From Apiospora phragmitis (taxonomy: Eukaryota; Ascomycota; Sordariomycetes; Amphisphaeriales; Apiosporaceae): a stretch of DNA of 64,000 nt. A program made the translations under genes and the position numbers. The stretch lies in assembly GCA_038363925.1 (NCBI GenBank), contig JAQQWL010000002.1, forward strand, positions 1,612,001 to 1,676,000, given 5' to 3'. The notes below the pieces were generated by a model. That model was not told the origin of the DNA and made no database searches. It worked only from the letters and a program-made list of their open reading frames with translations. Positions 45,689-56,510 of this stretch are shown here, in pieces (within the stretch, counting starts at the first letter, position 1; every line of letters begins with the position of its first letter).

Positions 45689-45693
45689 CTACA

Positions 45694-46860
45694 GCGCTAT
45701 TTACCGGTCGCCCTCCGCTTCGGCGAGACCCTCGTTCTGTATTTATTAGTTGCTAGACGCTTCTTTTTTACTTTCTCGTCTTATAGCTCTTAAAATTCCT
45801 ATATAATAAGGGCTCTTCTAAGCTAGACGCGTAATTTTTTAACTTTCCGGCGTTTAGAAAGTATTAAATTAACCTATTATAAAGTACTTAATTTATAAAG
45901 GTTATTTTATATATTATTATATATATACTTTTAATTATTTAGTTTATAATATTTAAAACTAATATTAAAAAGCTTTTTTAATAAATAAAAATAAAGTGTT
46001 TAATTATTTATTAAAGGTTATAAGTATTAGTTATTTTTAAACGCGACGAGTTAAATATAATCGTTTAAAATTAAAAAGCGATAAAAGCTTTTCGTTTACG
46101 CTTTAATATATTTATTAAAATATCGAATTTAGTTTAATTATTAAAAGTCGGTTTAATTAATTAATCGCTTAATAAATCGTATGTACGAAACTAGTTTATA
46201 AAGTAATATTAATTTTAAATAATTAAAAATAACGAAATATATTAACTTTATAAATTAATATATTTAATAGCCGTTAATTATTCTCGATTATTAAACTAAA
46301 CTAATTTCGCTTTTTTATAACGATTAGCGCGTATTACGACGAGTATTAACTCGATCATACTTATTATAAAACCGGTTTCGTTAAAATTTTATATATTTTT
46401 ATTTAAAATGCCGTATTTAGTTTTAATATTCGCGACTAGCGTAAACTAGCCGAAAATAACACTTATATTTTTATAAAAAGCCTTTTAATAATCGTATCGA
46501 CGGTTTATTTAAGTTTTAAAGTTTAGTTTACGATTAATAAAGCGTTTAACTCAATACTTATTAACGCGGTCGCCGCCGCGCGATTTTAAAAAAAATTAAC
46601 TATATTTCTTATAATATTAATATTAAAAGGTATCCCTTAAATATTTAAATTAATTATATAATTACGAAATACCTTTTTTAATTAAATTAAATTTATATTA
46701 TAAATATCGGATTTCGCGTCGAGGTTTAATACCGCGGAGTCGGCCGCCTAGAATAGCTTAAGGGACGTCGTACACTTTCGCAGCAGTTTTTTAACTAATT
46801 TAATTTAGATCTTCTCACGTCGCTTAAATTATTAAAACAATACGATTTTTTTAAACTAAA
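45694..46860 (-). mobile_element. Pogo/Fot1-like relic B, inverted relative to relic A
   Basis: The reverse complement aligns with relic A. Examples are the start segment (GTTTTAATAATTTAAGCGACG versus ATTTTAATAATTTAAACGATA) and a block near 46540-46600 matching relic A near 37700-37760, including AATACTTATTAACGCG. A part corresponding to relic A 37320-37550 seems absent. Coding frames are destroyed. The first about 150 bp (45694-45850) are less AT-rich. Confidence 0.65.
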
Positions 46861-47235
46861 TCGATATTATAATTATAAAGATATTACGTATTAAGATTTA
46901 ATTACATAAATTAAAAAAGTGATTAATTTAATAATAAACCACGTTATAATATTTATAATAAAATATATTATAATATATAAATATATATAAAAAATATAAA
47001 AGTAAGTAACGAATTAAATAAAGAGTAATTTTAATTAATTTATATAAAAACTTTAAAATATAAAATTAATAATTAACTTAATAATAAACTATTTTATATT
47101 CTTTATATTAAAATAATATAAATATATTATTTAAACTTAATATATAATTAATATATAATTATAAAATATAAAATTAATATATAATTAATATATAATTTTA
47201 AAATTTTAAAAATAATATAAACTCGCCCTTAGCGT
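46861..47235. repeat. AT-rich inner flank with TATATAATTAA repeats
   Basis: Extremely AT-rich. Between about 47145 and 47205 the unit TATATAATTAA recurs in tandem-like fashion. No coding remnant is seen. Confidence 0.6.
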
Positions 47236-47275
47236 GCAGTAGCGTAATTTTAAAGGTGGTGGGAACTGTTTTCCC
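47236..47275 (-). repeat. Right terminal inverted repeat
   Basis: Read on the minus strand it begins GGGAAAACAG, continues TTCCCACCACCTTTAAAA and then TTACGCTACTG, matching the left terminal repeat in register. The 9-bp duplication follows immediately. Confidence 0.75.
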
Positions 47276-47284
47276 GTCGAAGAG
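47276..47284. repeat. 9-bp target-site duplication, right copy
   Basis: GTCGAAGAG, identical to 28796-28804. Confidence 0.8.
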
Positions 47285-48115
47285 GAGGGAAGACAAGCGT
47301 TGCCTCGTCTCATCAGGGTCCCATTCCACCCAAGACACAATACTTCAATTCCTTCCTCTTCATGGACAGCGCCTTCAACTTGTCTACAGGTACGTCGGGC
47401 TCCAATAATGTACTGTCTGGAGAGTTCTTAATGGGCCTCCCAAGAGCATCACCCATGCTTTGTTGAAGCTGGAGGCCTTGGAATATCTTGAATGGCCCGA
47501 CCTCAGGATGAATACTATAGCGGTAGACCGCTGGGGCAAGGAGCCGGGTCTACTCGACCAAGTACATAGGTACGTAGCCGTCACAACATCCCCGGCTTTT
47601 GTTTTCCCCAGGGAAGTCAGACAGGCTGGGTAAGGGTATGCGCAGGAGGACAGCGGCGGGCGAACATTCGATTCGGAGAGGGTATAGCACGTTAAAGCTG
47701 CCGGCCATTAATTTTTTGACAGGGCTTGCGGGTTTGCCATATATGTTCGGAGACTCGAGTGATTTTGGATATATGCGTTTCATGAATCTGAGCGATACCT
47801 TTGTCAAAAGAGCCGTCATTCCGATCTCAACGAGGACACTCGGGGGGCCCTTCACCAACAAATTTCGGGTTGCTAACACTAGAGCAATTCAACATCATCG
47901 TTCTCCCAGCAGACACGTCAAATGCACAATCACTATCAATATCGGTGCCAACTTAGATTAGTCAAGGTAGTTGAGAAAGTAATACCAAAAAAGAGTTAGG
48001 AAGCTGGTTAGGTGAGTTCACGAGTAAGCCACTTGAAGAGATGGCATCCTACCAGTAGACATAGGCAAAAAGGTGAGGTGAATAACGTGCAAAAAGAAAG
48101 CCATGTGTTGATATA
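47285..48115. other. Intergenic, no gene recognised
   Basis: Ordinary composition resumes at once after the element. Overlapping frames at 47384-47961 on both strands have no recognisable motifs. Confidence 0.4.
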
Positions 48116-48187
48116 TGCCCACTACTGGAATCGAACCAGTGATCTCATCATTACTAGTGATGCGCTTTACCACTAAGCCAAGCGGGC
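48116..48187 (-). tRNA. tRNA-Thr (anticodon AGU)
   Basis: The 72-nt minus-strand sequence folds into a complete cloverleaf: acceptor stem GCCCGCT/AGTGGGC with discriminator A, D arm with GGCTTAGTGGTAAAGC, anticodon stem CATCA/TGATG with loop CTAGTAA (anticodon AGT), and T arm ACTGG/CCAGT with loop TTCGATT. There is no intron. Intact A and B boxes suggest it is functional. Confidence 0.93.
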
Positions 48188-48617
48188 TTCTGAACGAACA
48201 ACTTAATTGGATCATTGGGTAGAAAATGTCTTATTGTGTAATATATTGTGTGGATGGCGACAGAGGAGAAAAGAAATGGGTCTTCTAATTGAACGATGTA
48301 ACCTTGGCCCCAGTCGGTTGTGGTGGTGAGAGCTTCTGGCAGTCTGGTGGGCATAATCTAGCTAGCCACAGCTGGATTTCTGGACTAGCGTGGCTAGGTG
48401 GGGCTAAGCTGTCTGGACCAGCCAAAAACCACCCACCCACTTGCAGAAGTTAGGGCACACCACACAAGGGCGGAAATTCCGAATCTGTCCATTCTCCCTC
48501 TGAACTTTTTTTCCTCCGCTAAATCCAAAAGCTGCTTGTCCATTCCGCTACTTCACCTCACGAACGCAACTCGCCCAGTCAACACCTAACGTCACGTTCG
48601 ACTAACCGACAGCAAAA
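48188..48617. promoter_or_regulatory. Intergenic and uL24 promoter region
   Basis: 430 bp between the tRNA and the ribosomal protein gene. The right part is the pyrimidine-rich leader and promoter expected for a ribosomal protein gene (CTCCCTCTGAACTTTTTTTCC near 48495-48515). Confidence 0.45.
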
Positions 48618-49170
48618 ATGACCAAGCACTTGGCTTCCGGTACGTTGTTATGTTGCCAATGTTGAATTAATATCTTGTGTCACAGTTTTGCTGACATTGC
48701 TATGTTTCGTCTAGGCACCGCCAGCTCTCGACGCAAGTCGAGAAAGGCTCACTTCTCCGCCCCTTCCTCGGTGCGCCGCAACATCATGAGCGCTTCCCTG
48801 TCCAAGGAGCTCCGTGAGAAGTACAACGTAAGTTGAAAATCTTCTGTGTGTCTTTGCAATCGCAATCCGCCGTACTAACATTTTCTTTCTTTGCAGGTCC
48901 GCAGCATCCCCATCCGCAAGGATGACGAGGTCACCATCGTCCGTGGCGGTGCCAAGGGCCGTGAGGGCAAGGTCACTTCCGTCTACCGTCTCAAGTACGT
49001 GATCCACGTCGACCGTGTCACCCGCGAGAAGGTCTCCGGCCAGTCCGTCCCTCCTGGGCATCCACCCCAGCAACTGCGTCATCACCAAGCTCAAGCTTGA
49101 CAAAGACCGTGAGGACATCCTGGAGCGCATCAAGATCGGCCGTGAGCTCCGCAAGAAGCAGCAGTCTTAG
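48618..49170 (+). CDS. rpl26: 60S ribosomal protein L26 (uL24), frameshifted
   Basis: uL24 is a large-subunit ribosomal protein at the polypeptide exit tunnel. Exons 48618-48639, 48715-48827 and 48897-49170 encode MTKHLASG, then [20 protein letters not shown], the KOW segment [18 protein letters not shown], and [15 protein letters not shown]. At 49050-49055 the sequence CCTCCTGGG has one base more than needed. Without it the frame continues [15 protein letters not shown] to the normal C terminus [15 protein letters not shown] and 135 residues. uL24 is normally essential, so a real frameshift is unlikely and a sequence error is the simplest reading. Both introns have canonical borders. Confidence 0.95.
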
Positions 49171-50821
49171 ACGTCTGTTGCTCTTCTGCTGCTGCTGCGA
49201 AAACTCTCTTCCGTTCTACTGCAATCATGAGATCAGCCGGGTTACGACTATGAGGAATGACCCCGCTTGTGGGGATGAAGCAGCGCTGCGTTGCCAACAC
49301 TTCGATGGGCAAGGCATTCACGAGGTACAAAAGGAAAGTGATATCACTGGCGTCTGCGGAACGGACTACTCGGCTCCTCGGCTCCCCAAAAAGGTTATTG
49401 GAAGCGACACGAGGAGGCAGGGTTTGGCTTTGGCTTGGGTTTTCCAGTATTAGATGCCACAGCCACTACGACAAAAAAGAGAAACATTTGCACACACAAT
49501 GGCCATTTCACTCGCTTCTACCATAGCCTGTGAAATGCTCCATGGGAGGTTCAATCCCGAAGCCTGCTTCATTGCTCGCTTGCTTGGCACCGACTGTGAC
49601 TTGACTTTTTACTTGACTGGCTTCTTATCATTCATACCTACTTCATCTAGCTTTCTACATCGAATACTCGATCAGCTCAGGCATGAGGTCTTGATTGATC
49701 GGAAACATGTACCCTGGGCTGGCCTCCGGTAAGTCGTCGTGACATTCATCTCATGCATAATATGTACCATACCACCGCTAGGATATCTCCTGTTGACCAG
49801 TAAACATCCGTGGTCTTCGAGGTATACGACTGGCGAAGAGCAAACCAAAAGATGGGTCAATCTATGAATCATGGCTCCGTCGCTCTCGCCTGCAGACTTT
49901 CTTTGTAGACTTCGTGTCAATGAGGCTGGAAGTTTGATGGCGAGGCACATTTTTATATACTCTCTAATTCGAGGTGCTGTCTCCTTCGGAGCTAGAGCTG
50001 ATAGAATAAAATTTCCTCATGTACCTGTTTTGCATCTTACCTATGCCTGTCTGGTTCATTGCCGTGATGTTACGAACACAAGCTGCACCACCCATTTTGA
50101 GAAGTGTTGTGCCTCCTACTCCTGTGAACCCTGCTGTGAGAACCATCTCTCAACCGAAACGGGTTGGTGAAGCATGAAGGGTTGGGCAAGAGCAATCATA
50201 TCTTGCAATGGGTCAATATTGCCTCGCAGTTGTCTTTTTGCGTTAGGCCACGATGTACAAATCGCCGATGTAGTTCATCCCGATCTGGTCTTACTGCACT
50301 TGGGACAAAATCAATAAGTTTGACTTCACTTTATAATCTAACTCTGTATTTGCCATTTACCTAACAACTGGCGCGAGAAAGACCACCGACATATAGCTAT
50401 GAAGTCAATTACGTATCTCTATGAACTAGTATTGAGTGTGAGTGTGCTGAGCTGTGCTGAGCTGAGCATGATCCTTGATAGCTGGTACATGGTGATTAGC
50501 CATGCCTTTGCTCGTGCGACCAGCTCAAGCACAAACCTTTCCTCCTAGTCTTGTCGGGGCCTTTTCCCCTTGAGAAAAATGCAACGCAGAAGAATAAAAT
50601 GCTACGGCCTCTCATAACCGTGGGCCTTTGGTCATACAGATGAAGCTAATTGTACAAACGATGATGGAATATTCGATGAAACGTGGTTTCGTGAATGCCC
50701 GCCGCCTCGTCAGGGCAAGTCCAAATCAAACGGCATCGTTAACGTCAAGACTCTCTGTCTCATGCTCATGGTAGAAATCAATAATTGCTGAGTTGATGGA
50801 TATAGTCAAATCCACCGTCCT
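49171..50821. other. Intergenic, no gene recognised
   Basis: 1.65 kb between two convergently oriented genes. Only short, motif-free open frames occur, and a GAGTGTGAGTGTGCTGAGCTG simple-repeat patch lies near 50435-50465. Confidence 0.4.
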
Positions 50822-53800
50822 TCACTGCCAGTTGATGCCCCGTCTCTCGGCATCACGGAGCATTCGCTGATGCAAGTCGGCAATATCGTCCTGCTGCTTG
50901 AGAGTCTGCTGTTGAGGAGGTCGATTCTCTCCAACCTTGTCCGCAGGCATGCCGATAGGATCCTGCTCAGCTTTGCCCAAGAGGGAGCGCATGGCGTGGC
51001 CATTGGCATTGACAAAAGCAGGGGCGAGTGATGCTGTGCCATGACTGGACAGAGTAGGGACATAGCCGGTTGCAGTGGTTGAAGATACTGTTCTAGGTAC
51101 AGCAACCCCGCTGGCTGTACCCTTCTTCAGCATGCTATGCCATAGATCATTGCTGGATTTGGTACTAAGTCTGATTAGCTTGGGCAGAGGATTCAACAAA
51201 GCATAGGTCAATACACACCTTGATCGATCAAAGATACGGCGACTAGGCGAGGGTGGCTTTTGATCACTAGTCGGAGCAGTGGATGACTTGGTGTCATTGC
51301 TGTCTTTGGGGGTCTGGAGGCAGTCTAGTGGATCCCGAGTTTCTGGGTTGATGATCGGGACAGCATGGCTGACCTTGCCAGTGCCTTTGTCTCCGCCAGC
51401 CTGAAATGGATCTGCTGTAGTCTTCTTCGGCTTTGCAAAACCAAAGTCCACATCAGGGCGGCCAGTTGCAAGGACTCTTTTGCGTACCTTGGGTTCAGAA
51501 CCGGGAGGCGGCTCCTTAGTTGGTGTGGGGGGATAGAAGTCTTTTCCATCGAACTTAGGAAGGCCTGAGCCTTTGATGGAAACCTGGCCCCAGTAGACAT
51601 GACGAGCACGCTTCTCTTCTTCCGTGAGCTCTCGTGCGTACAAATAATCGGTGCCACGAGCTGCTTGAGGAGTGATTCCCTGGGGAAGCTGGCCAACCAA
51701 GTACGGCGTAGCGTAGCTACTGATGCTTACAGCAGGATGGCCAAGACCAGGATGTGTGAGAGCACTTCCGACAGCGACGTAAGATCCAAAGTCCTGCCAT
51801 TGGCTCTGCTGAGGGCGAAGCAGAGAGCTGCTTCTCTCCAGTTGCATGTTGTTATGCGATATTGTGTTGGTGCTGGGCTCCATAACAGCCGGTTTTCCAG
51901 CCAACAATGAAGAAGTATTTGAAGGCTCAAAAGACGAGGTAGTAGCAGGAGGCATGAACAACGAGCTCTTAGAGTCGTCACCTGACATACTCAGCCGTGC
52001 AACAAGGGCGTCCAAGGCAGCTGAAGTATCATTACCCTTAGAAGAGTTGATTCCAGCAGCCTGACGTCGCTCCTTGGCAGTGCGTAGGCGAATCTGATCT
52101 ATTGATTGCGTATGGGCCAATGTAGGATTACCGCGTCTGCTTGAAGCAATCGAGTTCGCCTGCACCATAGGCACTGGCGCATCATCACTCTCCTGCATGC
52201 TGGACTCGCGTGAGGGTGTTTGGCATGGTGCAGCTTCTGTTCCAGGGTTTGAAGCTTCGTTGGTGCTCTTGGCGTCGCTGCCACTGTAATGCGATGTTTC
52301 AAAATGCATCTGCATACCAAAGTTGTGCTCAAACCGATCAATCAATTGGCGAATGGCCCCAACTTGCTCCTTGGTCTTTTCCTCGTCAATCTGATGCTTA
52401 TTGTATTGCAACTGATCCTCGTAATACTTGAGTTGTGAGCGTAAAGAGCTGAGCTGAACCTTGGTGATCTCACTTGGCTTGATCGAAGATGGCGGAGGTT
52501 TGGCACCAGAAGAGAACTGATTTGATGCAGATGATTTCGGAGCTCCTTGAACTTGCGGAGCAACTTGCTGAGGAGGTACAGCACTGGCAGTCAGGGGCAT
52601 GCTGGTCTGAGTAGGCATGACGTGAGGGCTTGGCAAGGACGAGACTGAAGATGGTTGAGCAAATGATCCAACACGAGCAAGCGCTGGATGTCCAGGGGGT
52701 CCAGCAAAGCCAGGATGGAAGCACGAGCTTGGCGTCATTTGGGGGAGTGGACTCTGCATAGGGCCAGAGCCCAAGGGAGGATAGATGAAGTGTCCGTTGT
52801 AGTAGAATGGCCTGTTTTGGTCAAACTGCTCTGGAGGTGATAGTTTCAGCGGAGCTGGTTTCGGCTTTCTCGAGTCCTGTCGGTTCTCAGGCTTGGGCAC
52901 AGTCGTGGGGTTCTCTGCTTGCTGAGGCATTGGAGCTTGTGGCATGGCATTCTGAGATCCGCCAGCCATGGGAGCTGCCTGCACAGGGGGGTAGGGCATC
53001 GCAAACGGATAACCCATGCCGCTAGCCATTGGGTAGTACGGCATGTGACCAGCCATAGGAGGATACATGGCAGGAAAGCCTGGGTACATAGGCGAGGCCA
53101 TGGGAGGAGCCATAACAGGTGGTGCAGTTTGGCAGGTTGCAGGATCAGCCGCCGGCACCTGCTGATCAAGGTGGCTACTCTTGCCGATGTCGCTGGTGTC
53201 GTTCTCAGAATTAGGTAGCTCCTTGTCCCATTTGGCCGTGGGAGATGCTGTGGATCGTGTGTTGGGCACAATGCGACCGCCAGCCGTCACCCTAACGTGA
53301 GTAGGAGAAACTACAGCCTTGAAGAAACGCTGGAATCCCTCGCTTTGCTGTGCAGCAAGACCAGTGGGAGCAGGCAAAGGCTCATGTGCAATGCGATCAG
53401 GATCGTTGCGACGTGGGGGCTTGGTGTCTGCTGCGGCATCTCCATTTGAGACTGTGGGACGCGAAGCCTTTCGACCTTGAAACAAGACTTGGTCCTCGCT
53501 GTCGGTAGAAGCGGCTTCCTCCTTGATCTTCTTGGCGCGATGTGCCATGGCGACTTTGGAACTGTCACTTAAAGTGCTGTTCCTTCTGAGACCTGTGACA
53601 ATATCGGCTGCTCAAATTAGCGATGTCCTGAAGGGTGAGAGTGAAAATGTGAATGAATCGTTTTCTCTTCTCCTTTTTGGGACAACGAAGATGAGGCAAT
53701 GAACTGTGACTGGGACAAAAATAATAGATGGGACGGAAGTTGAACGGAGGGTGAGGTGTGTGTGTGAGTTGCAAGTGAGATACTTCAGAGGAATTGGGGA

Positions 53801-54507
53801 GGGCAGAGGAGCTGCAGACTTGAGACGATTGTTGCATTGGGACGGAAGCTCTTAGCGCAAAAGAATTGCGAGCTTAAGACGAGAGAGGTAGTTGGATGGG
53901 AAAAGGACGATTGTTCGATGGCCAAAGATGCATTCAATGTAGGGAAGAGAGCCCAAGTGGTGCACCACAGAACAACCTTATGAAATGAGCAGTACGTACC
54001 GACATCTGGGTTCCGCTGCACTCGATCCAAGATATCCGGGCAAGGACGTATGTCTCGTAAGTCGAGCAGCTCGCCCGTCTTGTACTTTCGGGCCATCTTA
54101 CGGGTCAGATAGGAGAATAGGTAGTAGCTTCGTCGCTTGTTGGAACTGCGCCAGTGGAAAAGCGTGGGATACGACCGCGTGTGCGAAGGGTTGCTGCTAA
54201 AGCAAGCCGAGATGATCTGGATAGCGGACCAGACCTGAACAGACAGTCTGGAATCGTCAGTAACAAGCCTCTGAGCTTCCAACTGGGACAGGATGAATGT
54301 GGGTAAGTTGTCTGGGAGAAAACAAGCAAGGTAGTCATGTGGCAAATCGTTTTTGATGATGATGTGACGGCAGCGGCGGTGATGCTTGAGGTAGAACTTG
54401 ATTTCCACAAACTGGAATGCAGTCAAGCAGTCGTCTTCGGCTTGATTTGTCCGCAGCCGCTTGTAGAGCTTTTTGATGATTGTTCTGCGAGGAGCCATGG
54501 TTGTCAC
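50822..54507 (-). CDS. Large fungal protein of unknown function, Pro/Met-rich with coiled coil
   Basis: I join what look like two genes into one. Exon 1 (54000-54507) starts MTTMAPRRTIIKKLYKRLRT and encodes a folded-looking, His/Leu-rich domain of about 170 residues. A canonical donor (GTACGT) and acceptor (GAGCAG) remove 53608-53999 and continue in frame as ADIVTGLRRNSTLSDSSKVA into the long second exon. That part contains a Pro/Met/Tyr-rich stretch (MAPPMASPMYPGFPAMYPPM), a helix likely to be a coiled coil (YYEDQLQYNKHQIDEEKTKE, residues about 552-590) and Ser/Pro-rich disorder. A 54-bp intron (51165-51218) may be spliced out or retained without changing frame, giving 1079 or 1097 residues. 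I do not recognise the family. Confidence 0.75.
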
Positions 54508-55557
54508 GGAGCACCGGTTGCATTACCGATTCCCAAGAAGCGAGTGGATGACGAAAGGGGGCAAGACTGAGAACATCGCCGGGTGAGATGCGTGTGTGGT
54601 CTGAAGGCAGGTGGATGACACCTCGAAAAGGGGACCGGAGTAGGACTGCATTCACAGAGGTAGGGCGGATAAGCCCAAATTGGACACTAGGCGATGCCAA
54701 ACTTACCAAGAAAAGAGTGAGCTCCGCGAGCCGGTAGCGAATGCTAGACATACAAGATCTTCCAACTGTCCGAGGCCCTGTCTACGGGGGCGAGAGTGTG
54801 CAAAATTGAGAGAGAGAAGAGAAAGAGAGAGATAGATGAAGTTGGGTATTTGGTTGGTAAGACGGGGATGAGAGTGAGAGAAGATGGACGTGGTGAGTGG
54901 GTGGTGAAAGATGGGATGGAATGTTCATTCAGCCAAGACAAAAGCTCCGGTGCTTTTACCGATGGCATTGGGAAGCTGGACTTCACTGTCCAAAGTGGCT
55001 TCTAAAGATGAAGTGGATAAGTGGGAGGAACTCGAATGGGATATATGCTCGAACTGCAAGAGCGTTCCGATGTGCATGGCCACCCGGTAAGTGTGGAACG
55101 GGGCTGCTTCCAATTAACGAGAATAATATCTTGCCCAAACGTGGTTGCCTTCCCTTATCACAACGGGAATTATTTACTTCATGGCGACCAGAATCACACC
55201 TACGAGGGGGAAGACGGGAATGCGGTTCTGCGTTCAGAGGTATTGGCATCTAAAATGAATGGATGGCCCCCATTTTTCACGATGGCAACCGAGCTATTCA
55301 CATCCTGTAAGAAGTAAAGGACACGGCAGCAAATAATTGGTCCCGACGTAGATGAGTTTCGATCTTGTTATATGAAAGATCCTTGCATTGACAACCAACA
55401 CTACATTTTTATGGAGGTTCACGGTTGCTAACAACGGCGAGATAGGTGTTTGACGTATTGGTACCAAGACCCCGTCCCGCTCCGTAAGCATTCGTGAAGT
55501 ATTACAGCTCCCGACCATGGACTCATCCTGAATACAGTCAGGTGTTCCATCCCTTCA
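54508..55557. other. Intergenic, no gene recognised
   Basis: Promoter and leader region of the preceding minus-strand gene plus non-coding sequence. A GAGAGAGAAGAGAAAGAGAGAGA purine tract lies around 54810-54832. Confidence 0.4.
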
Positions 55558-56510
55558 CTACAGACATCTCCTGAAGAACTCCGCCGAGTCAACCACGCAC
55601 GTCTCCAGCGGGATCCAGTCCCGGCCCGTCATCCTGACAGCCTTGCCAGCTTCGAGCCACAGCTCCCCCTCGTAGGGCCCGTACCCCTCGGTGTACCCCT
55701 GCCCCGGGTTGCCCCTCCACAGCCGGACCCCTTCTCCTTCCCACTCCTTCTTCTTCCCGGCCGTATACTTCGCCAGGATGTCCGCGAACGCCTGGCCGCC
55801 AGCCCGGCCCGCCGAGCAGAGCAGCCTCTCCCCGTCCCCATAATGAGAAATAGCGAGAAGAGCTTGAAGGGGTAAAGGGAGGGAGAGAGGGCAGTTAGGA
55901 AAGCGACACCACGTACCTAGCCTGCACCGCAGTGACCCCGAACTTCGGCTTCTTCTCCTCCCGAAGGCGCCACACCAACCTCTCAGACGCCGTCTTCGCC
56001 GCACAGTACGCATCGAACGGCCCAGCGTCCCTGCCCTTCTCCTCGACCGCGCGCTCGGCGCCCGTGTTCCAGTCCGCCTCGTCGAAGCGGCGGGCCTGGT
56101 CACCCTCGACCTCGAACATGGCGGCCGTCGACGACCTGTAGACGACCGACGCTAACTGTCCGTCCCCCGCCGCCGCCGAGTCTAGGAGCCCCTACACGCT
56201 GCTCGTGGCCTTGCGCACGACCTCGGGCGGCGCCGTCGTGAAGATCTCGTCCACGGGCGACGTGAGGTGCAGGATCGCATGGCACCCCTTGACGGCGTCG
56301 TCGAAGGCCCCCGGCACCTTCACGTCGGGCACCTCGACCACCTCGACGCGGCCTTCCGGGTAGCCCATCGCGGCCAGGGCGTCCTTGACCTTGTCGCCCG
56401 CGGCGAGGCGGCGGGCGGTGCCCCGCACGTCGTAGCCGGCCTTCAGCACGGCTTCGGCAGTCCTGCCGGCCAGATAGCCATTCAGGCCGGTAAAAGATCT
56501 CGGGTGCCAT
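55558..56510 (-). pseudogene. Broken extended short-chain dehydrogenase (epimerase/cinnamoyl-CoA reductase-like)
   Basis: This is a relic of an NAD(P)-dependent extended SDR. The N terminus from 56510 (MAPEIF) needs one base removed from the T4 run at 56492-56495 to enter the Rossmann motif TGLNGYLAGRT. The frame then runs through KAGYDVRGTARRLAAGDKVK and HLTSPVDEIFTTAP, hits an in-frame TAG at 56192-56194, and resumes in the same frame to the catalytic YxxxK (YCAAKTASERLVW) and FGVTAVQAR. The next recognisable piece, HYGDGERLLCSAGRAGGQAF to TCVVDSAEFF, belongs to the C terminus, so about 80 residues of the middle are missing. No splice pair joins the pieces in frame. Stop, frameshift and deletion together indicate a genuine pseudogene. 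Confidence 0.75.

Larger units (their letters stand above)
28805..47275. mobile_element. 18.5-kb TIR-bounded composite insertion, RIP-mutated
   Basis: The block starts and ends with inverted repeats (GGG, then after seven bases TACCCACCACCTTTA at the left; reverse complement GGG, seven bases, TTCCCACCACCTTTA at the right). It is flanked by a perfect 9-bp duplication GTCGAAGAG. Terminal inverted repeats with a 9-bp target duplication match Mutator-like (MULE) DNA transposons best. I could not find a MULE transposase in the mutated interior, so the class is inferred. Inside, base composition falls abruptly to very AT-rich with TpA-dominated sequence and pervasive stops, the signature of RIP. 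Nested gypsy elements, a solo LTR and two pogo/Fot1-like relics make up most of the length. No intact gene was found. Confidence 0.75.

Noticed and set aside
28805..47275. Centromere, mitochondrial insertion or Starship element
   Set aside because: The AT richness is accounted for by RIP of recognisable transposons. There are no mitochondrial genes. A Starship would need a tyrosine recombinase captain and a short target site, not terminal inverted repeats with a 9-bp duplication.
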